Shown: piece after piece, positions 6,287 through 11,903 of the stretch
Position numbering within the stretch: position 1 is the first letter of the stretch
Layout: every line of letters starts with the position of its first letter
Assembly: GCA_937927525.1 (NCBI GenBank)
Contig: CALBDR010000096.1
Coordinates: forward strand, 1-11,936
Direction: 5' to 3'
Length of the DNA stretch: 11,936 nucleotides
Origin: an uncultured Candidatus Melainabacteria bacterium
Lineage (GTDB): Bacteria; Cyanobacteriota; Vampirovibrionia; LMEP-6097
The notes under the pieces: generated by a model
Database searches by the model: none
Told to the model about the DNA's origin: nothing
The model's input: only the letters and a program-made list of their open reading frames with translations
Translations under genes and position numbers: made by a program

Positions 6287-6482
6287 ATACCTATCAAATA
6301 AAAACCAATTAATCAACGATCTTAAGCATGTAGCTATATTCAAGTCTAAAAAAGAACTAGAAAATAAAGCCAGTAGTTTAAAGATCAAAAATTATATGAT
6401 ATTATATCTACATGAGGCAAAACTTGCAGAGCAAGGCATGCACAAAGAAATATACAAAATAGCCAAGGAAAGACCAATATGA
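6234..6482 (+). CDS. Hypothetical protein, leaderless start (82 aa)
   Basis: The ATG at 6234 lacks a ribosome site and sits 6 nt after TATAAT, so it should be the 5' end of its mRNA. The protein is small and basic, with an N-terminal strand-like part (KLVLARLHGHHFLYLS), a middle IFKSKKELENKASSL that looks like an alpha/beta unit, and a helical tail. I recognise no family. The stop overlaps the next ATG by 4 bp (ATGA). The first 53 bases can fold into a hairpin that includes the start codon and is followed by six T's (see the separate entry). Confidence 0.7.
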   Translation: MPEIPKLVLARLHGHHFLYLSNKNQLINDLKHVAIFKSKKELENKASSLKIKNYMILYLHEAKLAEQGMHKEIYKIAKERPI

Positions 6483-6757
6483 GCGAAAAACAAACAAGAA
6501 AAGCATATGAAGAAGAATTACAAAAAGCAATTATTTCTACAGTTAAGTTAAATGACGAAGACCAATCTATAGAAGTTAATAATGCAAGATTGGCGCAGAT
6601 CATACAAGAGAACTCTTCAGTTATAAATATGATTGCATGGGCTTTAAAACTAGCTGATAACTATAACGATAAAGAAAAGGCAGTTTTAACCCACAGTATA
6701 ACTAAACTAGGTATTAGCTGGAAACTGGAGGCGGAGTATTGCAAGACGAATCAATAA
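6479..6757 (+). CDS. Hypothetical protein (92 aa)
   Basis: AAGGAA (6465-6470) lies 8 nt before the ATG, which overlaps the preceding stop (ATGA). The product looks fully helical: a charged N-terminus (RKAYEEELQKAIIST), a central NNARLAQIIQENSSVINMIAWAL stretch and a C-terminal helical part with ITKLGISWKLEAEY. I recognise no family and see no membrane segment. Its position in a three-gene coupled unit just ahead of the endolysin does not fix a role. Its end carries the GGAGG ribosome site of the next gene. Confidence 0.7.
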   Translation: MSEKQTRKAYEEELQKAIISTVKLNDEDQSIEVNNARLAQIIQENSSVINMIAWALKLADNYNDKEKAVLTHSITKLGISWKLEAEYCKTNQ

Positions 6758-7047
6758 ACCTATATAAAGTCCTTTTAGATAGAGTTAAATGTAGGATAGG
6801 CGAGACTAACGAAGTTAAACGCTTTGATAATTACGTAGTAGGAGTAGCTGTACCTATATTGAAGATGGTTAAACTCAAAACTGAAGACGAATCACTAAGG
6901 CAAGTATTATTTATTAAAGAGATTAAAAGCATAGCTCCGTTTATGCCAGCAGATAACATCATACAACTATACGACACTTTAAACACTTTAAACTCACAAG
7001 AGCTAGACGATACTTACTCTAAACTTTTAGACATGATGCTAGATTAG
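6739..7047 (+). CDS. Hypothetical protein with TTG start (102 aa)
   Basis: The start is TTG at 6739: GGAGG (6727-6731) is 7 nt upstream and no ATG occurs early in the frame, so the unusual start codon is well supported. The frame overlaps the previous gene by 19 bp. The product is helical and acidic toward the end (QLYDTLNTLNSQELDDTYSKLLDMMLD), with a hydrophobic NYVVGVAVPILKMV segment at about residues 31-44 that is too short and charged-flanked to be a confident membrane helix. I recognise no family. It is the last gene before the endolysin promoter. Confidence 0.7.
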   Translation: MQDESINLYKVLLDRVKCRIGETNEVKRFDNYVVGVAVPILKMVKLKTEDESLRQVLFIKEIKSIAPFMPADNIIQLYDTLNTLNSQELDDTYSKLLDMMLD

Positions 7048-7050
7048 TGA

Positions 7051-7058
7051 GGTATAAT
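7051..7058 (+). promoter_or_regulatory. Leaderless-type promoter for the endolysin gene
   Basis: GGTATAATTAGTGT then ATG: a perfect TATAAT (7053-7058) ending 6 nt before the ATG at 7065. This is close to the consensus of the set (GGTATAATTAGNGTATG). TAGACA at 7028-7033 is a possible -35 but with a long 19-nt spacer. There is no ribosome site for the gene. Confidence 0.75.
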
Positions 7059-7064
7059 TAGTGT

Positions 7065-7616
7065 ATGCTCGACTGGTTTTTAAATTTATTCAAAAAAAAG
7101 CCTAAAAAAAAGAAGCCTTTAAGATATTCTGTAAGCCCTCATGGCTTAAAAATAATAAAAGAATTTGAAGGGTACAGATCTCACGCTTATTTGTGTTCAG
7201 CAGGAGTATGGACTATAGGTTATGGCACTACATATTATACAGACGGCACTAAAGTAGAACCCGGAGATATAATCAGTGAAGATTTAGCTACAGATTTATT
7301 AAAGTTATGGATAAAAGACAATTTTGATCCTATTATAAACGTTCCTGAATTACTTATACTAAAGTTAAAGCAAAACCAAATAGATGCCTTAGCCTCTTTT
7401 GTTTATAATGTAGGAGTTAATGCTTTTAAGAACTCTACTCTTAGAAAAAAATTAATAGACGGGGAGTCTATAAATGTTGTAGCATTAGAATTTTTAAAAT
7501 GGGATAAATACACTAACCCTAAGACAGGTAAATTAGAAGCCTTGGAAGGCTTAACTCGTAGAAGAAAAACCGAATTTAGTTTATTCAGAATAATCCCTTC
7601 AAAGACATTGAATTGA
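7065..7616 (+). CDS. Phage endolysin, GH24 T4/P1-type lysozyme (183 aa)
   Basis: A muramidase that cleaves the beta-1,4 bond between N-acetylmuramic acid and N-acetylglucosamine in peptidoglycan at lysis. The catalytic triad fits the GH24 spacing exactly: E35 (in KEFEG), C44 (YLCSAG) and T50 (GVWTIGYG), the 9- and 15-residue offsets of T4 E11-D20-T26, with Cys in the Asp position as in P1 Lyz. The later QIDALASFVYNVG and GLTRRRKTE motifs are also typical. The first 20 residues are unusual: a short hydrophobic start (MLDWFLNLF) and then a cluster of seven lysines, which might hold the protein at the membrane but is not a normal signal peptide or SAR helix. The ATG follows a TATAAT box by 6 nt, with no ribosome site. 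Confidence 0.93.
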   Translation: MLDWFLNLFKKKPKKKKPLRYSVSPHGLKIIKEFEGYRSHAYLCSAGVWTIGYGTTYYTDGTKVEPGDIISEDLATDLLKLWIKDNFDPIINVPELLILKLKQNQIDALASFVYNVGVNAFKNSTLRKKLIDGESINVVALEFLKWDKYTNPKTGKLEALEGLTRRRKTEFSLFRIIPSKTLN

Positions 7617-7621
7617 TTTTT

Positions 7622-7924
7622 ATGAAGCCTTATGAACTATCTGCTTATTTAGAAGCTAATGGCTACGTCCAGACTACTACACACTATAAACTTGGTGGTA
7701 GCAATAAATGGTTAATGTACTGCCATAAAAGTCAAACAAATGGCTCAGACCCTAAAAAAGGGGCTATAATATTTAAGCTTAAAAGAAAAAAAGCTAAGCT
7801 AATGATGGTTAAATACGTAAAAGAAATAGACGTTTTAAATAGAATATACACCTTAGTAGACCTGAAACAAGTAAAAATAAGTTCAATAAAAATAAATTCT
7901 TTAGGAAAATTAGAAGGAATTTAA
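7622..7924 (+). CDS. Hypothetical basic protein downstream of endolysin (100 aa)
   Basis: The frame is open from a TTG at 7613, which overlaps the endolysin stop (TTGA), and the first ATG is at 7622. I give the ATG, but neither has a ribosome site; TTGAAT at 7608-7613 is only a poor -10 match. From the ATG the protein begins MKPYELSAYLEANGYVQ, then has an alternating pattern (KWLMYCHKSQ, AIIFKLKRKKAKLMMVKYV) that suggests a small basic beta-sheet domain. I recognise no family and see no membrane segment. It probably depends on endolysin translation by coupling. Its function may or may not relate to lysis. Confidence 0.65.
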   Translation: MKPYELSAYLEANGYVQTTTHYKLGGSNKWLMYCHKSQTNGSDPKKGAIIFKLKRKKAKLMMVKYVKEIDVLNRIYTLVDLKQVKISSIKINSLGKLEGI

Positions 7925-7943
7925 CACATTCTTAATAAACTCG

Positions 7944-7952
7944 TGCTATATT
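7944..7952 (+). promoter_or_regulatory. Leaderless-type promoter (extended -10) for the 7959 gene
   Basis: TGCTATATT: a TATATT hexamer (7947-7952) with an extended-10 TG, ending 6 nt before the ATG at 7959. TTAACA at 7921-7926 resembles a -35 but is 20 nt away. The gene has no ribosome site. Confidence 0.65.
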
Positions 7953-7958
7953 AGTTGT

Positions 7959-8288
7959 ATGAAAACTTACAAACTAGGAAAAAGAGCATACAGAACTAAA
8001 GCTAATAAACTAACTTTAAAAGAATTAAAGTTAAGGCATGCTAATCTTATGAACGATTATAAAAAATGCCTAGCCAAGGTAAGGCACGTATGGGTTAAAA
8101 AAAATCTAATCCCTAAAATATTAGTAGATGAAGAAAAAGCTAGATTAAAAAAACTAAACATTAGTATTAAAGATACAAGAAATGAGGTAGAATATACAAT
8201 GAGAGGATTGAACTTAGATGGTTTATTTAAAATTATTACTAAAACTAATGTATATAGTGGCACTACTAACACTTTTAGTGCAGTATAG
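7959..8288 (+). CDS. Hypothetical highly basic protein (109 aa)
   Basis: The ATG lies 6 nt after TATATT and has no ribosome site, so a leaderless start is likely. The protein is very rich in Lys and Arg (KTYKLGKRAYRTKANKL at the start), with a central helical region (LKELKLRHANLMNDYKKCL; EEKARLKKLNISIKDT) and a weakly hydrophobic Thr/Ser-rich end. It could bind nucleic acid by charge alone, but no fold is recognisable. Its last 41 bp overlap the small membrane protein gene at 8248. Confidence 0.65.
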   Translation: MKTYKLGKRAYRTKANKLTLKELKLRHANLMNDYKKCLAKVRHVWVKKNLIPKILVDEEKARLKKLNISIKDTRNEVEYTMRGLNLDGLFKIITKTNVYSGTTNTFSAV

Positions 8289-8397
8289 TGTACTAATATG
8301 GCAAACCCCTGAAAACATACTTAACTTATGGATCTTTTTTGTTAACTGTTTTATCTTTGGATTATTTACAGCAAATATGTTTAGCAAGAGTAAATAA
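8248..8397 (+). CDS. Two-helix small membrane protein, holin candidate (49 aa)
   Basis: A frame starting at the ATG at 8248 and ending with TAA at 8395-8397 fills the otherwise empty space before the next promoter. The product has two hydrophobic helices, about residues 2-18 (YIVALLTLLVQYSVLIW) and 27-44 (LWIFFVNCFIFGLF within it), joined by a short polar turn (QTPEN) and ending in a basic SKSK tail. Two helices plus a charged C-terminus next to an endolysin gene is what a small class II-like holin looks like, although 49 residues is short. No ribosome site precedes the ATG; coupling to the overlapping upstream gene is possible, and a GTG at 8257 is an alternative start. Holin function is inferred from topology and position. 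Confidence 0.55.
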   Translation: MYIVALLTLLVQYSVLIWQTPENILNLWIFFVNCFIFGLFTANMFSKSK

Positions 8398-8410
8398 CCC
8401 CAAATTAAAT

Positions 8411-8420
8411 TGTACGTACA
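8411..8420 (+). repeat. Perfect 10-bp palindrome upstream of the 8442 promoter
   Basis: TGTACGTACA is its own reverse complement and lies 8 bp ahead of the -10 box at 8429, roughly where RNA polymerase would bind. It could be a half-turn operator for a dimeric regulator, but I see no second copy in the window. Confidence 0.35.
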
Positions 8421-8425
8421 CTTTA

Positions 8426-8434
8426 TGGTATAAT
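8426..8434 (+). promoter_or_regulatory. Leaderless-type promoter (extended -10) for the 8442 gene
   Basis: TGGTATAATTAAGGGT then ATG: a perfect TATAAT (8429-8434) with an extended-10 TG, ending 7 nt before the ATG at 8442. The AAGGG in the spacer is too close to the ATG to act as a ribosome site. No -35 at normal spacing. Confidence 0.72.
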
Positions 8435-8441
8435 TAAGGGT

Positions 8442-8852
8442 ATGGCTAAATTATTCATACCTAATTGCGAATATTGCTCAGCACCATGCACTCCACTAGG
8501 AGAAAAAAAGTTAAAAAAAGTTAAAGAAGAAGGAACATTAATCTATTGCAGCAAAGCATGTGAGGAGAAGGACACCTTACTCAAAGAAATAGAATGTCAA
8601 TGGAACTGTATTAAAGACCCTGAAATAGTAAAAGAATTAAAAAAACTAACTAAAGAATATGTAGAACTAAAGTATATAGCCAACAAAACTTTATCAGAAG
8701 AAAGAACTGTAATGCTATTTTCTGACCATAGGTTTAGTTTTTTAATGGATGTAGAAACTAAAGATCACTTAAACAGGTCTTTAACTAAATATTGTGCTGA
8801 TATGTATAATAAAATAGAAAAAGTAATAACTAGCCATAGAGGTACAATTTAA
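8442..8852 (+). CDS. Zinc-finger-like protein of unknown function (136 aa)
   Basis: A leaderless start is expected (ATG 7 nt after TATAAT). The N-terminus has C9-x2-C12 (NCEYCSAPC) and C36-x3-C40 (YCSKAC), a C-x2-C...C-x3-C arrangement like treble-clef/FCS-type zinc fingers, with further cysteines at 16, 52 and 56. The rest is a helical domain (residues 58-136) with KELKKLTKEYVELKYI. Zinc binding is inferred from Cys spacing. It lies directly before the portal gene, where a small terminase subunit or head accessory factor could sit, but I see no feature that identifies it as one. Its last three codons (Gly-Thr-Ile) also encode the -10 region of the portal promoter. Confidence 0.72.
   Translation: MAKLFIPNCEYCSAPCTPLGEKKLKKVKEEGTLIYCSKACEEKDTLLKEIECQWNCIKDPEIVKELKKLTKEYVELKYIANKTLSEERTVMLFSDHRFSFLMDVETKDHLNRSLTKYCADMYNKIEKVITSHRGTI
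8841..8848 (+). promoter_or_regulatory. Leaderless-type promoter for the portal gene
   Basis: GGTACAAT (TACAAT at 8843-8848), then 6 nt and the ATG at 8855. The GG prefix and the spacing match the other sites. It is inside the last codons of the upstream gene. AGAGG at 8838-8842 is 12 nt from the ATG, too far for a good ribosome site, so the -10 reading is preferred. Confidence 0.6.
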
Positions 8853-8854
8853 TT

Positions 8855-10600
8855 ATGACTGAATCCAAAATGGATAGAATTAATCAAATGTTGGCTCACA
8901 GGCAAGAGATTAAAATTAAATCCACTACAGATAAATTTTTAAAGCCAGCTAAATCTGAATACAAAAGCTATGCTGCTGGTAAAAGTTCTTTTTTACCTAC
9001 TAAATCAGAAATAAAAAAGTTTGAAAGTAACCAAGATTTAAACCCTTATTCAGGTATAAGTGCACAAAGCGTTAATGCCCTTAAAGAAATTATAGTAGAG
9101 CCTAGTTTCGATCCTGAAAGATTAGCAAGATTAATAAACTTAAATGATGTTTTAAAACAGCTAGTAAGATGCTACAGAGTAAATACTGTGGGCAATGGTT
9201 TTTCTTTTGATTATATAGGCAAAGCTGAAGAACGTAACAGTGAAGAAGTTCTAGAAGCTTTAGCTTGGAGAAAAGACTTCGTAAACAATCCTAATCCTTT
9301 GCAAACAGGACAAGAATTTTTTGATCCTTTACTAACTGATACTGGAACATTAGGTAGATGTTACCCTGAAATTGTAAGAGGAAAAAACGGTAAAGAGATA
9401 GTAGCTGTTTATCATATCCCAGCGGACACTCTAAGAAAAACTAGAAAAAGTGAAACTCCTGTAATAGTTCCTGTAAATATTAGACGTGGTGGACGCTTAG
9501 TAACCACTCAAACAACTAAATATTTTAGGCTTTATGTTCAGAAAGTAACTTGCACTGGACGTTATATATATTTTAAAGAATTTGGTGATCCTAGATACAT
9601 AAGTAAGCATACAGGGCTAGAAATTAAACCCGGAGATGTAGATTTTAAGCCTGAAAACTTTGCTACTGAAATATATGAAATAGGGGATTACGAACCGGGG
9701 CATACTTACCCTCTACCTGTATGGATAAACCAACTAAACTCTATACTTGGCTCTAAGTTATGTAATGACGTAAACCTATCTTTCTTTGAAGAAAATACCA
9801 TACCTGCTATGGTTATTCTAGTATCAGGCGGAGCATTAACTGAAAATTCATATAACCAAGCTAAAAAAGCTTTTGAAGCTATTCAAGGTGGCGAATCATT
9901 TCATAAATGTTTATTCCTTGAAGCTTTTGGCGACGAAGAGTCTGCTAGTGAAGACGGCACAGTTCCTTTACCTAAATTAGAAATAAAACCTTTAGTAAAC
10001 CAAAGACAAGACGATGCTGTATTCCAACAATATAAAGATTACTCTAATAAATTAATTATGAGTTCATTTATGTTAAGTCCTGTTCTTGTTGGATTAGTAC
10101 ATGATATAGATAGAGCTGCTGCTGAAGTAGCCATTTTAATGGCAGAAGCACAAGTATTTGGGCCACTAAGAAAGAAATTTGAAGATTTTATGAACTACAA
10201 AATCCTTTGTGACGAAGACGGTAAACCTAATGATTATTGGAGATTTAAGTTCAGACCTACTAACATTCTTAAACAAGATAGTGTATTTGAAGCTATTAAG
10301 CAAGGTATAACTTCTGGGACATTAACTCCGAATAACGTTATAAACTTATTAAACAATACTTTAAATATAGATATTCCTCCAGTAACTGAGTTCTGGGGTA
10401 ATTTACCTTCTACTGCTGTTAGAGATTCTTTAAAATTCTTTATGCAAGGACTCGCTTTAGACGGTAAATACTTAGGCTCTGAAGAATTGAAGAAGATGTT
10501 TGCTTTGGAGGCTGATACAATAGAACAAGATGACGTACAGACTGATGAACCAGAAGATCAGGGAGAACCTGAAGAAGAGCAAACGATACCCGCACGTTAA
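8855..10600 (+). CDS. Phage portal protein (581 aa)
   Basis: Forms the dodecameric ring at one capsid vertex through which DNA is packaged and to which the tail joins. Family evidence: an N-terminal part with LNDVLKQLVRCYRVNTVGNG (96-115), a TGTLGRCYPEIV strand (163-174), LPVWINQLNSILGS (287-300), then VNLSFFEENTIPAMVILVSGG (306-326), and a helical part with SSFMLSPVLVGL (403-414) followed by AAAEVAILMAEAQVFGPL, all as in HK97/PBSX-type portals. The length is normal. The tail (residues 551-580) is very acidic and encoded by a purine-rich stretch that the next gene reads in another frame. No terminase gene lies directly before it. The ATG has a -10 box 6 nt upstream. Confidence 0.9.
   Translation: MTESKMDRINQMLAHRQEIKIKSTTDKFLKPAKSEYKSYAAGKSSFLPTKSEIKKFESNQDLNPYSGISAQSVNALKEIIVEPSFDPERLARLINLNDVLKQLVRCYRVNTVGNGFSFDYIGKAEERNSEEVLEALAWRKDFVNNPNPLQTGQEFFDPLLTDTGTLGRCYPEIVRGKNGKEIVAVYHIPADTLRKTRKSETPVIVPVNIRRGGRLVTTQTTKYFRLYVQKVTCTGRYIYFKEFGDPRYISKHTGLEIKPGDVDFKPENFATEIYEIGDYEPGHTYPLPVWINQLNSILGSKLCNDVNLSFFEENTIPAMVILVSGGALTENSYNQAKKAFEAIQGGESFHKCLFLEAFGDEESASEDGTVPLPKLEIKPLVNQRQDDAVFQQYKDYSNKLIMSSFMLSPVLVGLVHDIDRAAAEVAILMAEAQVFGPLRKKFEDFMNYKILCDEDGKPNDYWRFKFRPTNILKQDSVFEAIKQGITSGTLTPNNVINLLNNTLNIDIPPVTEFWGNLPSTAVRDSLKFFMQGLALDGKYLGSEELKKMFALEADTIEQDDVQTDEPEDQGEPEEEQTIPAR
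10513..10521 (+). promoter_or_regulatory. Possible leaderless-type promoter for the Mu F-like gene
   Basis: TGATACAAT (TACAAT at 10516-10521) with an extended-10 TG, followed by 8 nt and the ATG at 10530. It is the weakest of the set because the spacing is one or two bases longer and the site lies inside the portal coding region. No ribosome site is found for the gene. Confidence 0.4.
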
Positions 10601-11498
10601 ACTCGAAAAAGCTTCTTGGCTATTTAAAACAATAGAAAGAGATCAAGTAGATACCTACACTGATTTTGAAAATGAGTTAGCTGGTTTTTTAGCTAGTTTC
10701 TTCATAGATAAATCTGGGCGTTTAGTAGAAGAACTTAAATTATTTATAGATACACAACCTGATAACGCAAATTTAGTGTCGTATCTTAGACAAAACCTAC
10801 AGAGATTAAAAAGCCAAACATTACTAACTAGACAGGACGTATCAACATTAAAAGAATTTTACAGAGAACTATTTGATAAATCTTTTGATGACGGATTACA
10901 AAACTCTTTAATTCTAAGATTGGTGGGGTTTGACTTAGTAGATAGAGTGAACCCAGCTACTGTGGAATCAGAAACTTATGTAGAAAACTCTGCACAAAAA
11001 ACTAAGTTCTACGCAGAAAACTTTGTAGATAGAATACTAGAACCTCAATTAATTCAAGCAGCAGAAAAAAGTAGATTAACAGAATCTTACATAGACGATA
11101 ACATCACTGATAATAATTACTGGGCTGTACTTTCAGGGAATTTGGTTATTAAGAATTATCATTTAGGTTACTTATCGGCACTAGCTGCTTTAGACGTAGT
11201 TACCTTTGAATATAAAGCTGTACTTGACAACCGGACAACTAAAATATGTAGATCATTAGACGGTCAGCTATTTGAGGTTAACCCTATGCTACAGAAATTA
11301 AAAAATTATTTTAGTTCAGATCCTTCTTCATCTGTAAACGGTATGCAATTTGCAAGTAGAGATTACGAAGATGAAGTAGAGGCTGGCAATATAAGTAGAT
11401 CAGAATTACAGGATGCTGGTATACCTCTTCCCGGCTCAGCCCACCCAAATTGCAGATCATCTTTAGTAGGTTCTAACGGTCAAGTATTTACAGCCTAA
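10530..11498 (+). CDS. Mu F/SPP1 gp7-like head morphogenesis protein (322 aa)
   Basis: A minor head protein that associates with the portal and acts in capsid assembly or DNA ejection. The identifying part is the C-terminal Mu F domain (about 195-312): LDNRTTKIC with C240, SLDGQLF (242-248), and the terminal AHPNCRSSLV with H305 and C308, giving the Cys/His set typical of the family. The N-terminal 190 residues are helical. The start is 10530 or the ATG at 10545: there is no in-frame ATG, GTG or TTG between the portal stop and the conserved region, so an overlap of 56-71 bp with the portal gene is required. In the overlap one frame gives the portal's acidic tail and the other this protein's basic N-terminus. 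Confidence 0.87.
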   Translation: MTYRLMNQKIRENLKKSKRYPHVKLEKASWLFKTIERDQVDTYTDFENELAGFLASFFIDKSGRLVEELKLFIDTQPDNANLVSYLRQNLQRLKSQTLLTRQDVSTLKEFYRELFDKSFDDGLQNSLILRLVGFDLVDRVNPATVESETYVENSAQKTKFYAENFVDRILEPQLIQAAEKSRLTESYIDDNITDNNYWAVLSGNLVIKNYHLGYLSALAALDVVTFEYKAVLDNRTTKICRSLDGQLFEVNPMLQKLKNYFSSDPSSSVNGMQFASRDYEDEVEAGNISRSELQDAGIPLPGSAHPNCRSSLVGSNGQVFTA

Positions 11499-11521
11499 AA
11501 TTTCCAAGTAATGTTTTTAGG
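11494..11521 (+). other. Inverted repeat between Mu F-like gene and next promoter
   Basis: CCTAAAA (11494-11500, covering the TAA stop) pairs with TTTTAGG (11515-11521) around a 14-nt loop. No T run follows, so it is a weak terminator at best. Its right arm abuts the GG of the next -10 region, so it could influence that promoter. Confidence 0.35.
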
Positions 11522-11528
11522 GTACACT
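11521..11528 (+). promoter_or_regulatory. Leaderless-type promoter for the 11535 gene
   Basis: GGTACACTTAGTAC then ATG: a TACACT hexamer (11523-11528) ending 6 nt before the ATG at 11535. The GG prefix and TTAG after the box match the other sites even though the hexamer is degenerate. No -35 at normal spacing and no ribosome site. Confidence 0.62.
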
Positions 11529-11534
11529 TAGTAC

Positions 11535-11885
11535 ATGGTTAAAAATATAGAACAGCCTTTAAACTTAATAGGAGAAGGAATACAAGTATTTACTCCAAGC
11601 TTAGATACCCCTAGTGCAAGCATTACTACTTCAGACACTTCTCAACTAGTAGCTATACCTACGGATGTTAAACTTATTAGAATAGCCTGTACTGCCGATT
11701 CCTACATAGCTTTCGGAGACAATTCGGTAGTAGCTGATACTTCTAGTTCTCTTTATTTAGTAGGGGTTGAGCCCGTGGGAGTACCCAAAGGGGCTACCCA
11801 TTTAGCCGTAATACAAAAAGATACAGCAGGCGTGTGCTCCTTAACATACGGGCAGATCGTAATAAATGCATTTACGGCTAACTAA
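11535..11885 (+). CDS. Probable small virion protein, beta-rich (116 aa)
   Basis: The ATG follows a TACACT box by 6 nt and has no ribosome site. The sequence is rich in Val, Ser, Thr and Ala with few charges and short alternating hydrophobic stretches (KLIRIACTADSYIAFGDN at about 46-63; THLAVIQKDTAGVCSLTYGQ in the C-terminal third), which suggests a beta-sandwich. Similar layouts (IRI..T.D.YIAFG..., then HLAVI......L.....) occur in small head-decoration or other structural proteins of tailed phages, as I recall them. It follows the portal and head morphogenesis genes, which fits a capsid accessory role; this is inference. It ends with two adjacent stops (TAATAA). Confidence 0.68.
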   Translation: MVKNIEQPLNLIGEGIQVFTPSLDTPSASITTSDTSQLVAIPTDVKLIRIACTADSYIAFGDNSVVADTSSSLYLVGVEPVGVPKGATHLAVIQKDTAGVCSLTYGQIVINAFTAN

Positions 11886-11888
11886 TAA

Positions 11889-11896
11889 GGTATAAT
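11889..11896 (+). promoter_or_regulatory. Leaderless-type promoter for the gene at the right edge
   Basis: GGTATAATTAGGGTA then ATG: a perfect TATAAT (11891-11896) ending 7 nt before the ATG at 11904, starting directly after the double stop of the previous gene. It is close to the site before the endolysin gene. Confidence 0.72.
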
Positions 11897-11903
11897 TAGG
11901 GTA

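Noticed and set aside
8284..8312. TATAGT box 8 nt before an ATG at 8298
   Set aside because: It looks like the leaderless motif, but the frame is only four codons long and ends at TGA, so it is background.
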